A stretch of DNA of 64,000 nt from an uncultured Duncaniella sp. (GCF_910577345.1 NZ_CAJTMT010000013.1:1-64000), one strand, 5' to 3'. Numbered from the stretch's first letter, positions 15,578 to 25,361 are shown. Made by a program: numbers and translations. The notes: generated from the letters alone by a model not told the origin.

Positions 15578-17463
15578 CTTTTTTCTGTATTTCCTTCGTA
15601 ATAATTGATATAAGCACGGTTGACAAGCCGGATGCCTCCCGGGGTGGGATAATCGCCGGAAAAGTACCAGTCGCCGGGACACGATGGAATCGCATCGCGG
15701 AGTCCTTCAAGGCTCTGGTAGATTATGTCGACCTCAGCGCTGACCGAACCGTCGGCGGTGAGCATCTCCGCAATCTTGCGGGAAATTTCCTCCTGCGTGA
15801 ACGGAGCATAGATGGCTTTTACGCAGTTTCTCACCTCTATGTCGAGAAGCTTCTCCTGCGCCTTGCACTCACGGTAGGTCTCCTCAAGCACATTTTCCAT
15901 GCCGCGGTCCTTCAGCAACTCGACTGCCGCACGGAAGGCGATGAACTCGCCCATACGCGACATGTCGATACCGTAGTAGTCGGGATAACGCACCTGTGGC
16001 GAAGAGGACACGACGACTATCTTGCGGGGATGCAGACGGTCGAGCATCTTAAGGATGGATTGCTTCAAAGTCGTTCCGCGGACAATGCTGTCGTCGATGA
16101 CCACGAGATTGTCGACATTGTTTTCCACGATTCCGTAGGTCACATCATAGACGTGGGCCGCGAGGTCATTACGGGAATCACCCTCGGCAATGAATGTGCG
16201 CAGTTTTATATCCTTGATAGCCACTTTCTCCACCCGGAGGTCACGGTTCATGATGGCGGCAAGAGTTTCGGGGGTGAGGGTTCCCGCTTTCTGCGCATCA
16301 AGAATCTCCGCGGCCTTACGCTTGTCAAGTTCCGCCATCAGTCCCCCTACCATTCCGATGAAAGCGACCTCGGCTGTGTTGGGGATGAAGGAGAACACCG
16401 AATGGTCAAGATCACCGTCAATGCTCTTCATGATTGCCGGAACGACGTTGCAGCCGAGCTGCTTACGCTCACGGTAGATGTCGGCATCGCTTCCGCGCGA
16501 GAAATAGATGCGCTCGAACGAGCAACGCTGATTCTCGGCCTCGCCAAGAACGTCGGTCACGCTCATCTGTCCTGCCTTTGTCACAATCAGCGCGCTTCCC
16601 GGAGCAAGCTCACGAACCGCACGGCGAGGGACATCGAAGACCGTCTGGATGACAGGACGCTCCGATGCAAGCACCACGACCTCATCGTCGTGATAATAAA
16701 AGGCCGGACGGATGCCGTGGCTGTCACGGAGGGCGAACATATCACCCGAACCGGTGGCACCGCAGATGACAAATCCACCGTCCCACTGGGGAGCCGTGGC
16801 GGACAGCACACGTTTCATGTCGAGGTTGTCCTCAATCGCACGGGTGAGCTTCTGACCATCCATTGATTCGCGATACTGACGGTAGATGCGGTGGTTCTCC
16901 TTGTCGAGCGCATCGCCGAGCTGTTCGAGAAGCACAACCGTATCACTGAATATGCGCGGATGCTGACCACAGGCGACAACGCTTTCAAATACCTTGTCGA
17001 CATTGGTCATGTTGAAGTTGCCACACATCAGGAGATTGCGTGAGCGCCAGTTGTTGCGACGGAGGAAGGGATGGCAATACGACAGACCGCTCTTTCCGGT
17101 GGTCGAATAGCGGAGGTGGCCCATGTATATCTCACCGATGAAAGGAGCATAGCGCTCCACCCATTCCGCATCGCGGTCTGTAAGCCCTGCCTTCTCGACC
17201 TTTGTCTTGACAGTCTCGAATATTTCCTGAATGGCATCCTTTCCGAGCGCTCTTTCGCGGAACACGTATTCATTTCCGGGCACGGAGTGCATTTTCACCA
17301 CGCCTATTCCGGCTCCTTCCTGCCCTCGGTTGTGCTGCTTCTCCATAAGGAGATAGAGCTTGTTGATACCGTAGGCGTATGTTCCGTATTTCTGTTTGTA
17401 ATATTCCAGCGGTTTGAGCAGTCGCACCATCGCGACACCACATTCGTGTTTCAGAATCTCCAT
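15574..17463 (-). CDS. purF: Amidophosphoribosyltransferase (PurF-type)
   Basis: 629 residues, longer than the roughly 500 of E. coli PurF but usual for the Bacteroidales form. It transfers glutamine amide nitrogen to PRPP, the first committed step of purine synthesis. MEILKHECGV indicates a short propeptide removed to expose Cys8 as the N-terminal nucleophile. NRGQEGAG belongs to the glutaminase domain, and VVIDDSIVRGTTLK is the PRPP-binding loop of the C-terminal half. It has its own promoter box at 17499-17506 downstream of the glnN terminator, and couples to the lipoprotein gene. Confidence 0.92.
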   Translation of the reverse strand: MEILKHECGVAMVRLLKPLEYYKQKYGTYAYGINKLYLLMEKQHNRGQEGAGIGVVKMHSVPGNEYVFRERALGKDAIQEIFETVKTKVEKAGLTDRDAEWVERYAPFIGEIYMGHLRYSTTGKSGLSYCHPFLRRNNWRSRNLLMCGNFNMTNVDKVFESVVACGQHPRIFSDTVVLLEQLGDALDKENHRIYRQYRESMDGQKLTRAIEDNLDMKRVLSATAPQWDGGFVICGATGSGDMFALRDSHGIRPAFYYHDDEVVVLASERPVIQTVFDVPRRAVRELAPGSALIVTKAGQMSVTDVLGEAENQRCSFERIYFSRGSDADIYRERKQLGCNVVPAIMKSIDGDLDHSVFSFIPNTAEVAFIGMVGGLMAELDKRKAAEILDAQKAGTLTPETLAAIMNRDLRVEKVAIKDIKLRTFIAEGDSRNDLAAHVYDVTYGIVENNVDNLVVIDDSIVRGTTLKQSILKMLDRLHPRKIVVVSSSPQVRYPDYYGIDMSRMGEFIAFRAAVELLKDRGMENVLEETYRECKAQEKLLDIEVRNCVKAIYAPFTQEEISRKIAEMLTADGSVSAEVDIIYQSLEGLRDAIPSCPGDWYFSGDYPTPGGIRLVNRAYINYYEGNTEKR

Positions 17464-17498
17464 ATTCCGGGTATAGATGATAAGATTATGTTGCCTTG

Positions 17499-17506
17499 CA
17501 AAGATA
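17499..17506 (-). promoter_or_regulatory. Promoter -7 box for purF
   Basis: Minus-strand TATCTTTG, exact TAnnTTTG, 36 bases before the purF ATG. Confidence 0.65.
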
Positions 17507-17528
17507 ATGATTTATTTCCAACAAAGAG

Positions 17529-17576
17529 CCGCTCCCCGTCTGCTGTGGCCATGTTGGGGACAGCAGGGAAGAGCGG
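17529..17576. terminator. Terminator after glnN
   Basis: Imperfect inverted repeat (17529-17546 with 17560-17576), 49 bases beyond the glnN stop. On the minus strand it is followed by CTCTTTG. It separates glnN from the purF promoter. Confidence 0.65.
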
Positions 17577-17624
17577 AACTTTATTTCGGTTTCGGTTTTA
17601 TTCAGAGATTACATCAATATAGGA

Positions 17625-19814
17625 TTAGCGGATGAAGAGCAGTTCGCGATATTTGGGGAGGGGCCACATCTCATTGTCGACGAGGAGTTCGAGCTTGTCG
17701 ATGTGATAGCGCACCACTTCAAGAATCGGGGCAACCTCACGCGAATATGCAAGGGCCTTCTCGCGTTCGGTCTCAATCTTGTTGGCTTCCTTGCGGGCAT
17801 TGACCATCTTGGCTACTTCCTCCTTGATGACAGAGCAGTGACGCATAATCTTCTCTACGGTGACAGCATCCTGCGATGAGAGTTCCTCGCCCTTGTTGCC
17901 GGGGAAGAGGGTGCGGATCTTCACCATATTGTCAAGGAGAATCGAGAGATAGCGTGTTGCGACGGGGATGATATGGTTGATGGCGAGGTCGCCGAGGACG
18001 CGGGCCTCAATCTGAATCTTCTTGGTATACATCTCCCACTTCACTTCGTTGCGGGCCTCAAGCTCGACATGGTTCATGACACCTGTCTTGCGGAACATCT
18101 CGATTGACGAGGGACGGAGGTATGCGTCGAAGATGAGGGCGGGATTGGTCTCGCAGTCGAGGCCACGGCGGGCAGCCTCTTCCTTCCATTCGTCGGAATA
18201 ACCGTTGCCGTCGAAGTGGATTGCCTCGGAGTAGAGAAGGAGGGCTTTGATTTCAGCGAGAAGGGCGTGCTGGAGGTCCTCACCTGCCTCAAGACGTGAG
18301 TCGACCTTCTGTTTGAAGTCGGCAAGCTGCTCGGCCACGGCGGCATTGAGGGCGATCATAGCCGACGCGCAGTTGGCGCTCGAACCGACGGCACGGAACT
18401 CGAAGCGGTTTCCGGTGAAGGCGAAGGGGGATGTGCGGTTGCGGTCGGTGTTGTCGATCATCAGCTCGGGAATCTGTGCCACGCCGAGGTCAAGCTCCTC
18501 CTTGCCTGCGAGAGCGATGAGCTCGTCCTTGTCGGAGTTCTTGATTTTGTTGACGATTTCGGCGAGCTGGCTGCCGGTGAAGATGGAGATGATGGCAGGG
18601 GGTGCCTCGTTGGCGCCGAGACGGTGGCAGTTGGTCGCGGACATGATAGAGGCTTTGAGGAGCGCGTTGTGGCGATGGACGGCTGCCATGACGTTGGCCA
18701 CGAAGGTGATGAACTGGAGGTTCTCTTTCGGGGTCTTGCCGGGGGCGAAGAGCAGGGTGCCGGTGTCGGTGCTGAGGCTCCAGTTGTTGTGCTTACCCGA
18801 GCCGTTGATGCCTGCGAAGGGTTTCTCATGGAGAAGCACGCGGAAGTTATGACGGCGTGCCACCTCGCTCATGAGCGACATGAGAAGCATGTTGTGGTCA
18901 TTGGCAAGGTTGGTTTCCTCGAAGATAGGAGCAAGCTCGAACTGGTTGGGGGCAACCTCATTGTGACGGGTCTTTGCGGGGATGCCAAGCTTGTGGGCTT
19001 CGATTTCAAGGTCGAGCATGAAGGCTTCGACGCGCGAGGGGATGGCACCGAAGTAGTGGTCCTCAAGCTGCTGGTTCTTGGCTGATTCATGGCCCATGAG
19101 GGTGCGGCCTGTGAGCATGAGGTCGGGGCGTGCGGCATAGAGGGCTTCGTCAACGAGGAAGTATTCCTGCTCCCAACCGAGGTTGGAGGTGACATGCTTC
19201 ACATTGGGGTCGAAGTAGCGGGCCACTGCGGTACCGGCCTTGTCGACAGCCGAGAGGGCGCGGAGGAGCGGGGTCTTGTAGTCGAGGGATTCGCCTGTGT
19301 ATGAGATGAAGATGGTGGGGATACAGAGGGTGTTGTCCATGAGGAAGGCAGGCGAGGAGATGTCCCATGCGGAGTAGCCTCGTGCCTCGAAGGTGTTGCG
19401 GATACCGCCGTTGGGGAAGCTCGAAGCGTCGGGTTCCTGCTGCACGAGAAGCTTGCCTGAGAATTCCTCGACCATTCCACCCTTGCCGTCATGCTCCACG
19501 AAGCCGTCGTGCTTTTCGGCTGTGGTCTCCGTGAGGGGCTGGAACCAGTGGGAATAGTGGCGGGCACCGTTGTCGATGGCCCATCGCTTCATGCCTTCGG
19601 CTACGCTGTCGGCAACCTTGCGCGAGAGGGGCTGCTTGTTGTCAATGGCGTTGATGAGGGCCTTGTAGGTCTCGATGGGAAGATATTCATACATCTTGGC
19701 ACGGTTGAAAACCTTGCTTGCGTAGTACTCCTGCGGGCGTTCGGCGGGAATGTTCACGGGAACAGCCTTGCGGTTGGACGCTTCTTCTACAACTTTAAAC
19801 CTTAAGCTTGACAT
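17625..19814 (-). CDS. glnN: Type III glutamine synthetase
   Basis: 729 residues, the size of GSIII, which is distinct from the roughly 470-residue GlnA. It condenses glutamate and ammonia with ATP. Seen: the N-terminal GSIII region with DNGARHYSHWFQPLT and DGFVEHDGKGG, the central catalytic stretch NEVAPNQFELAPIFEE, and ATP-side sequence NGSGKHNNWSLSTDTG. GSIII is the main ammonia-assimilating form in Bacteroides and is usually nitrogen-regulated. It starts 55 bases after dapL, so co-transcription is possible. Confidence 0.96.
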   Translation of the reverse strand: MSSLRFKVVEEASNRKAVPVNIPAERPQEYYASKVFNRAKMYEYLPIETYKALINAIDNKQPLSRKVADSVAEGMKRWAIDNGARHYSHWFQPLTETTAEKHDGFVEHDGKGGMVEEFSGKLLVQQEPDASSFPNGGIRNTFEARGYSAWDISSPAFLMDNTLCIPTIFISYTGESLDYKTPLLRALSAVDKAGTAVARYFDPNVKHVTSNLGWEQEYFLVDEALYAARPDLMLTGRTLMGHESAKNQQLEDHYFGAIPSRVEAFMLDLEIEAHKLGIPAKTRHNEVAPNQFELAPIFEETNLANDHNMLLMSLMSEVARRHNFRVLLHEKPFAGINGSGKHNNWSLSTDTGTLLFAPGKTPKENLQFITFVANVMAAVHRHNALLKASIMSATNCHRLGANEAPPAIISIFTGSQLAEIVNKIKNSDKDELIALAGKEELDLGVAQIPELMIDNTDRNRTSPFAFTGNRFEFRAVGSSANCASAMIALNAAVAEQLADFKQKVDSRLEAGEDLQHALLAEIKALLLYSEAIHFDGNGYSDEWKEEAARRGLDCETNPALIFDAYLRPSSIEMFRKTGVMNHVELEARNEVKWEMYTKKIQIEARVLGDLAINHIIPVATRYLSILLDNMVKIRTLFPGNKGEELSSQDAVTVEKIMRHCSVIKEEVAKMVNARKEANKIETEREKALAYSREVAPILEVVRYHIDKLELLVDNEMWPLPKYRELLFIR

Positions 19815-19869
19815 AATGTGTTCTGGGGGATTAAGAAATTATGTGATTGTACTTATTTTATTCAGTTTA

Positions 19870-21096
19870 TTATTTTCCTGAGAGCCGTTCCACGCAGCGG
19901 CGGGTGTTTTCGTGGGTGTTGAAGGCTGTCAGGCGGAAGTAGCCTTCTCCTGCGGGGCCGAAGCCGCTGCCGGGAGTGCCTACGATATGATAGCGGTCGA
20001 GGAGATAGTCGAAGAATTCCCATGAGGTCATGGTTCCGGGGGTCTTCAACCAGATGTAGGGGGAATTGATTCCGCCGACCACCTCGTAGCCTGCCTCGGC
20101 CAGACCGGCGCGGAGCATGGCTGCGTTTTCGAGATAGTAGTCCACACTCTCTTTCATCTGGCGCTGTCCCTCGGGGGTGTAGAGGGCTTCGGCTCCGCGC
20201 TGGGTCAGATAGCTCGCGCCATTGAACTTGGTGGTCTGACGGCGACGCCAGAGGGGGTTGAGGGCTACTTTGTCGCCGTTGCTGTCGAGGCCTTTGAGGG
20301 CTTTGGGGACGACGGTGTAGCCGAGGCGTATGCCGGTGAAGCCTGCGGTCTTGGAGTAGCTGCGGAATTCGATGGCCACTTCCTTTGCGCCTTCTATCTC
20401 GTAGATTGAATGGGGGACGTCGGCCTCGCGGATGTATGCCTCGTAGGCGGCGTCGAAGAGGAGGAGGACGCCGTGTTCGCGGCAATAGTCCACCCATACC
20501 TTAAGCTGGCTGCGGGTGAGGGTTGTGCCGGTGGGGTTGTTGGGATAGCAGAGGTAGATGACGTCGGGGTTGCCCACGGGGAGTGCGGGGACGAAGGAGT
20601 TTTCGGCTGTGCAGGGGAGGTATTCGATGTTGCTCCAGCGGCCGTCCTCGCCGAGGCTGCCTGCGCGTCCGGCCATGACGTTGGTGTCGACATAGACGGG
20701 GTAGACGGGGTCGGTGACTGCCACGCGGTTGGCGGTGGAGAGGATGTCGCCGATGTTGCCGGTGTCGCTCTTGGCTCCATCGCTGATGAAGATTTCGTCA
20801 GGTTCAATGTCTATTCCCCGGCTCTTGTAGTCGTATTCCGAGATTTTACCGCTAAGGAAGGCATAGCCCTGCTCGGGGCCGTAGCCGTGGAAGTTTTCGG
20901 CGCGTCCTTCGTCGTCGACGGCTGAGTGGAGGGCTTCTATGACTGCGGGGCAGAGGGGACGGGTGACATCACCGATGCCCATGCGGATGATCTCTACGCC
21001 GGGATGGGCTTCGGCGTAGGCCTTGACCCTGCGGGCCACTTCGCTGAAGAGGTAGGAGGCGGGGAGTTTGGTGAAATTGTCGTTGATCCTGAACAT
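19870..21096 (-). CDS. dapL: LL-diaminopimelate aminotransferase
   Basis: 408 residues. This PLP enzyme converts tetrahydrodipicolinate and glutamate directly to LL-diaminopimelate, bypassing the succinylase or acetylase steps. The N-terminus NDNFTKLPASYLFSEVARR is diagnostic. The PLP lysine lies in SYSKTAGFTGIRLGY, and YPNNPTGTTLT is the cofactor-binding NP motif. It follows dapF with a 168-base gap and precedes glnN. Together with dapF it gives meso-diaminopimelate for lysine and peptidoglycan. A second route enzyme, Ddh, is encoded at 56.9 kb. Confidence 0.96.
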   Translation of the reverse strand: MFRINDNFTKLPASYLFSEVARRVKAYAEAHPGVEIIRMGIGDVTRPLCPAVIEALHSAVDDEGRAENFHGYGPEQGYAFLSGKISEYDYKSRGIDIEPDEIFISDGAKSDTGNIGDILSTANRVAVTDPVYPVYVDTNVMAGRAGSLGEDGRWSNIEYLPCTAENSFVPALPVGNPDVIYLCYPNNPTGTTLTRSQLKVWVDYCREHGVLLLFDAAYEAYIREADVPHSIYEIEGAKEVAIEFRSYSKTAGFTGIRLGYTVVPKALKGLDSNGDKVALNPLWRRRQTTKFNGASYLTQRGAEALYTPEGQRQMKESVDYYLENAAMLRAGLAEAGYEVVGGINSPYIWLKTPGTMTSWEFFDYLLDRYHIVGTPGSGFGPAGEGYFRLTAFNTHENTRRCVERLSGK

Positions 21097-21264
21097 CTTT
21101 CTTTACCTGATGAATTATATATATGTGTCGATCTAATATCCTGTTCCTTACATTTTGGAAAATAAAAGCGGTGCGCCCTTTCACGCCCTTGCCGGGTATA
21201 AAACGGTGGTTGCGGGGGTGGGTGGTCCCGCGGGAGCCTTCTCTACGCGGAGAGGGCTTTCCGG

Positions 21265-22137
21265 TCAACGTTGTCGGTGATAGCTGCCTTCGAAGACTTC
21301 GGCGGCTGTGCCGGTCATCATGACGTGGCCTCCGGGAGCCCATTCGATGATGAGGTCTCCGCCGCGGAGGTGGATGGTCAGGCGGCGGTCGCAGCGGCCT
21401 GTGAGGACGGCGGCGACGGCTGAGGCGCAGGCTCCGGTGCCACATGCGAGTGTCTCGCCTGTGCCGCGCTCCCAGACTCTCATGCGCGCTTCGGCGGGGG
21501 AGATGACCTGGAGGAATTCGATGTTGGCGCGGTCGGGCCAGATGGGGTGGCGTTCGAGTTCGGGGCCGAGGCGGTCGAAGTCGACATCCTCGATGCGGTC
21601 GACGAAGATGACTCCGTGGGGGTTGCCCATCGAGACGGCTGTGACTTTGACGGGCCCGGCGGAGGTGGGGACTTCCTGCTCTATCATGCGTTCTGTCCCG
21701 GAGATGACGGGGACGGCCTTGGCGGTGAGCTCGGGCTCGCCCATGTCGACAGTGACGCTGCCGACCTCTCCGTCACTGCTCATATTAAGCGACAAAACCT
21801 TGATACCCGAGAGGGTTTCAAGGCTTATGCGTGAGAGGTCGGTGAGATGGTGGTCATGGACGTATTTGGCGATGCAACGGGAGGCGTTGCCACACATGCG
21901 GGCTTCCGACCCGTCATTGTTGAACATCCTCATCTTGAAGTCGGCGACCTCGGAGGGGCATATCAGTACGATGCCGTCGCCTCCGACACCGAAATGGCGG
22001 TCGCTCATTTCGATGGCCAGCTCGGGGAGCCGGTCGGGCATTGATTCCATACAGTTGATATATATGTAGTCATTGCCTATGCCGTGCATTTTGGTGAACT
22101 TAATCACCTCCGGGGCTTTTGTAGCTGATGAGGTCAT
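21265..22137 (-). CDS. dapF: Diaminopimelate epimerase
   Basis: 290 residues from MTSSATKAPEV. In-frame ATGs at 22185 and 22170 lie at or before the predicted transcript start (box at 22183-22190), so the downstream start is preferred. It interconverts LL- and meso-diaminopimelate. The two catalytic cysteines lie in EARMCGNASRC and GETLACGTGACAS, and FTKMHGIGNDYIYI is the N-terminal signature. It heads the dapF-dapL-glnN cluster. Confidence 0.95.
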   Translation of the reverse strand: MTSSATKAPEVIKFTKMHGIGNDYIYINCMESMPDRLPELAIEMSDRHFGVGGDGIVLICPSEVADFKMRMFNNDGSEARMCGNASRCIAKYVHDHHLTDLSRISLETLSGIKVLSLNMSSDGEVGSVTVDMGEPELTAKAVPVISGTERMIEQEVPTSAGPVKVTAVSMGNPHGVIFVDRIEDVDFDRLGPELERHPIWPDRANIEFLQVISPAEARMRVWERGTGETLACGTGACASAVAAVLTGRCDRRLTIHLRGGDLIIEWAPGGHVMMTGTAAEVFEGSYHRQR

Positions 22138-22182
22138 AACGTGAACGATTCCTTTTTGTGAGTTAAGCATCAGAAATCGCTG

Positions 22183-22190
22183 CAAAGTTA
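22183..22190 (-). promoter_or_regulatory. Promoter -7 box for dapF
   Basis: Minus-strand TAACTTTG, exact TAnnTTTG, 46 bases before the chosen dapF ATG. It supports that start. Confidence 0.7.
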
Positions 22191-22289
22191 AGCATTTTGC
22201 TACAAATCCAAGCTATTTCCGCGCATATTTTTGCTAAAAATCATAAACTTTTGATATTTTAACAATCCTGCGCGGCCACGGCGCCCCCA

Positions 22290-22874
22290 CTACCCTTGCG
22301 GCTGCGCCTTCATCATGCGGAGCCATTTGCGGTAGCCGAGGAGGGCGATGACGGTGTAGATGGCATAGAGGATGCAGTAGAAGCCGAGGCCTTTGTAGAG
22401 GTAGAGGCCGCTGCAGACGATGTCGACCACGAACCACACGAGCCATTGCTCCGCATATTTGCGGGCGAGCATCCAGAGCCCGACGATGGAGAGGGCTGTG
22501 GTGAAGGCGTCGGCGACGGGGACGGTGGAGTCGGTGAAGCTGACGAGGATCCACCATATCAGTCCCCAGAGAAGGAGCATGGCGCAGGCGGCTCCGGCCC
22601 ACACTCCGGCGCGGGCATGGGTGATGGGGCGGGGACTGCGGTGTGTCCCGGAGGTGCCGCGGGTCCAGGAGATGAAGCCGTAGACGGCTATGAGGAGGTA
22701 GTAGATGTTGATTCCGAAGTCGGCGTAGAGGCCTCTGGAGTAGTAGATCCACATTGAAATCATGGGCATGACGACGGATGCGAGCCAGACTTTGGGGTCG
22801 GCATGATATTCCCACCAGAGGTAGAGGAGCCCTACGGTGAAACCGAGGATTTCGAGGATTGTGTCGGGGGTCAT
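22290..22874 (-). CDS. pnuT: PnuC-family permease, probable thiamine transporter PnuT
   Basis: 194 residues from MTPDTILEILGF; the longer frame to 23126 is a shadow of the receptor gene. There are about seven hydrophobic segments. The N-terminal LYLWWEYHADPKVW and C-terminal GLYLYKGLGFYCILYAIY are typical of PnuC-type inner-membrane vitamin carriers. In Bacteroidetes, PnuC relatives downstream of a TPP riboswitch and TonB receptor act on thiamine (PnuT). That specificity is inferred here from the riboswitch. It starts 43 bases after the receptor stop. A thiamine pyrophosphokinase gene, often third in such operons, is not present; dapF follows. Confidence 0.85.
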   Translation of the reverse strand: MTPDTILEILGFTVGLLYLWWEYHADPKVWLASVVMPMISMWIYYSRGLYADFGINIYYLLIAVYGFISWTRGTSGTHRSPRPITHARAGVWAGAACAMLLLWGLIWWILVSFTDSTVPVADAFTTALSIVGLWMLARKYAEQWLVWFVVDIVCSGLYLYKGLGFYCILYAIYTVIALLGYRKWLRMMKAQPQG

Positions 22875-22917
22875 GGGAAGGGGCTGTATTATAGCTGTAT
22901 TATATATGTGTGGGGGG

Positions 22918-25161
22918 TCAGAATCGCAGCGTTGCGGTGGCCATGACGTGGGTGGGTGCCTGGGCGGCATATCCGGCGTAGCGGTAGATGACTTTCTCGC
23001 CGTCCACGACGCTGTAGCCTGCGCCTGCATATCCGTTGCTGAAGTATTTTTCGTTGAAAAGATTGTAGACCGAGAGGCCGATGCGCAGTTCCCTGATGCC
23101 GTGGAGGTGGCGGAAGGTGTAGCCAAGATGCAGGTCGGTGACGAAGTAGGAGTCGAGACGGGCTTCCTCGCTGCGGGCGTTGTTCATGTACTGCTCCCCG
23201 ACGTAGCGGCTCTGGAGCGAGGCGTCGGCTCCGAGGAAGCTGAAGTTGAAGGAGTTGCTGAAGATGAGGTCGGGGGAGAAGGCTATGGGGGTGTCGCCGC
23301 GGTCGATGGTGATGGGGTTGGTCCACTCGTCCTCATAGATGTATTCCGTAAAGTCCTTGATGCGGTTACGCGAGAGGGTCATGTTGAAGGCCCAGTCAAA
23401 CCACCGGCAGGGGCGCAAGGCGGCCTGCAGCTCGATGCCCGCGCGGTATGAGTCGGGGACATTGACGCTGATGGGGTTGCCGGTGTCGGAGAGTTCTCCG
23501 GTGGCCACGAGCTGGTCGCGGTAGAGCATGTAGTATAGGTTGACGCCGAGGGTGAAGACCCTGTGGTTGAACGTGTAGCCTGCCTCGAAGTCGTTGAGGC
23601 GCTCCGATTCGGGACGGTGGGCGGGGTCGCCGTCGGTGAAGTTGTCGCGTGTCGGTTCCTTCTGCGCGACGGCCCATGATGCAAACGCGCGGTGGGAGCC
23701 CCGGGTGTAGTTCAATCCGAGTTTCGGGTTGAAGAAATTCCACCGGCGGTCCACGTCGAGCGCGGCAGGCGCCCCGGTGTTCCAGTCCCAGTTGTCCGAT
23801 GCACCGCGGATGGTGTAGTGGATGTGGCGGTACTGCAGGTCGGCGTAGGCCGAGAGGGAGCGGTCTATCTGATAGTTGGCGCGGACATAGAAGTTGGCAT
23901 CCTGCTTGCGGCCATAGTTGTCATAGTAGCGCTGCAGGGGGTCGATGGGCCCGACGTAGTTCCTCACCCACTTGACCTGTCCGAAGTGATGTCCCCTGAA
24001 AGCTGTGAAGGCCGCACCGCCGACGGCGTTCCACCGCCCGTGGAGATAGTTGAGGGTCACCTGCCCTCCCCCGAAGAGGTTCTCGTTGTTTTTGAGACGG
24101 ATGAGGTCCGACTTGGTGACCGTCTCTCCGTCAGCACCGGTGTAGGGGCTGAGGCCATACTCCTCGAGGGTGCGGCGGGTCTTGTACTGGTCATAGTAGC
24201 CGTCGTCGCAAGTGAGGTGGAGGGTGGCGTTGAGGCGGAACGAGTCGCCCAGACGCCGGTTGAGCAGCAACTGGAGGTGGTGCTGGATGTAGTTGTCATA
24301 CTGGTCGGGATAGTACGCTCGCTCGCCGTCGTCGGCCGTGTACTCGCCGCAGGGGTTGTAGCGGCGCCCGAACTCCTCCATCTGCTCCTTCGATGCGTAG
24401 TCCCACGCCATGTAGGTCCTCTCCTTCCCCCCGAAGGCGAGGAGGCGGAGATTGGTGTCGTATGACGAATAGGCGGCCTGCCCGAAGTAGCTCCACAGCT
24501 CGGAGGAGGCGCGCTCGATGTAGCCGGCGGACCCCACATGGCTCAGACGCGCGTCGAAGCTCCAGCGCTCCCCGAGGAGCCCCGACCCGACGCGCAGTGT
24601 CTGCCGGTTGGTGGCGTAGGCTCCGTAGGCCCCCGAGAGTTCGGCGTAGGGGTCCTCCGAGGGGGCGTCGGTCACCATATTGACGCTCGCGCCGAAGGCT
24701 CCGGCGCCGTTGGCCGAGGTCCCCGCCCCGCGCTGTATCTGCACGTCGCCGACCGACGATGCGAGGTCGGGCATGTTGACCCAGTAGACGTTGTGGCTCT
24801 CGGGATTGTTGATGGGGACTCCGTTGGCGCTGACGTTGATGCGCGAGCCGTCGGTGCCGCGTATGCGCATCGAGGTGTAGCCCACGGCCGCGCCGGCGTC
24901 GGATGTCGTGGTGACCGAGGGGGTCATCTGCAGGAGGTAGGTCATGTCGCGCCCGTCGTTGTTTCTCAGGAGCTCGCGCTTCCCGACATTGGTGAAGGCC
25001 ACCGGGGTGCGGGCCGTCGCGCGGTTGGCCACGATCTCCACCTGGTCCAGCACGAGGTTCAGGGAGTCACTGCCGTCACTGACGGGACTGCCGGCCACCG
25101 CCGGCAGGTTGACGGCCCCCGCCGCCAGCAGCAGGAGGGCCGGAAGAATGGTTCTGTTCAT
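22918..25161 (-). CDS. TonB-dependent receptor, probable thiamine uptake
   Basis: 747 residues: signal peptide (1-about 24), plug domain (about 30-190, with MRIRGTDGSRINVSANGVPI and QRGAGTSANGAGAFG) and a 22-strand-type barrel ending in aromatic ATLRF. Outer-membrane active transport energised by TonB. The TPP riboswitch in its leader and the PnuT-type gene behind it point to thiamine or its phosphates as substrate (known linkage in Bacteroides). Codons are strongly G/C-ending, more so than in the flanking AT-richer genes. There is no SusD-type partner next to it. Confidence 0.9.
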   Translation of the reverse strand: MNRTILPALLLLAAGAVNLPAVAGSPVSDGSDSLNLVLDQVEIVANRATARTPVAFTNVGKRELLRNNDGRDMTYLLQMTPSVTTTSDAGAAVGYTSMRIRGTDGSRINVSANGVPINNPESHNVYWVNMPDLASSVGDVQIQRGAGTSANGAGAFGASVNMVTDAPSEDPYAELSGAYGAYATNRQTLRVGSGLLGERWSFDARLSHVGSAGYIERASSELWSYFGQAAYSSYDTNLRLLAFGGKERTYMAWDYASKEQMEEFGRRYNPCGEYTADDGERAYYPDQYDNYIQHHLQLLLNRRLGDSFRLNATLHLTCDDGYYDQYKTRRTLEEYGLSPYTGADGETVTKSDLIRLKNNENLFGGGQVTLNYLHGRWNAVGGAAFTAFRGHHFGQVKWVRNYVGPIDPLQRYYDNYGRKQDANFYVRANYQIDRSLSAYADLQYRHIHYTIRGASDNWDWNTGAPAALDVDRRWNFFNPKLGLNYTRGSHRAFASWAVAQKEPTRDNFTDGDPAHRPESERLNDFEAGYTFNHRVFTLGVNLYYMLYRDQLVATGELSDTGNPISVNVPDSYRAGIELQAALRPCRWFDWAFNMTLSRNRIKDFTEYIYEDEWTNPITIDRGDTPIAFSPDLIFSNSFNFSFLGADASLQSRYVGEQYMNNARSEEARLDSYFVTDLHLGYTFRHLHGIRELRIGLSVYNLFNEKYFSNGYAGAGYSVVDGEKVIYRYAGYAAQAPTHVMATATLRF

Positions 25162-25170
25162 AAATTTTTT

Positions 25171-25279
25171 TTCTCTACGCCGGTATTACCCGGATCAGGT
25201 TCGGAGGGTATGATCTCAGACCTGCGCGCGGTCCGGCAGCCCCACTGGCCGTCGGTCACACACGCGCGCGGACACCCCT
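25171..25279 (-). promoter_or_regulatory. TPP riboswitch (THI element)
   Basis: Read on the minus strand, the leader has all the conserved THI-box parts in order: GGGGUG at the 5' end, CUGAGA, ACCCU, GAACCUGAUC, GGUAAUACC and GCGUAGAGA. It ends only about ten bases before the receptor ATG with no separate terminator, so control at translation start is the likely mode (inference). Binding of thiamine pyrophosphate normally shuts expression. Confidence 0.95.
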
Positions 25280-25353
25280 AAAAATATGTGATATTCGCTC
25301 GGTGAAGCACGCGCAATGGCGGAGCTGATTCCGGCCATCGCGGTTTTCCGCTG

Positions 25354-25361
25354 CAAAAGTA
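25354..25361 (-). promoter_or_regulatory. Promoter -7 box for the thiamine operon
   Basis: Minus-strand TACTTTTG, exact TAnnTTTG, about 75 bases upstream of the riboswitch. The rest of 25281-25586 shows no gene. Confidence 0.6.

Noticed and set aside
19814..22137. Operon regulation of dapF-dapL by a lysine riboswitch
   Set aside because: The leader between the promoter box and dapF is only about 40 bases and has no L-box pattern.
22234..22815. 193-residue H/R/P-rich minus-strand ORF over pnuT
   Set aside because: Out-of-frame shadow of pnuT.
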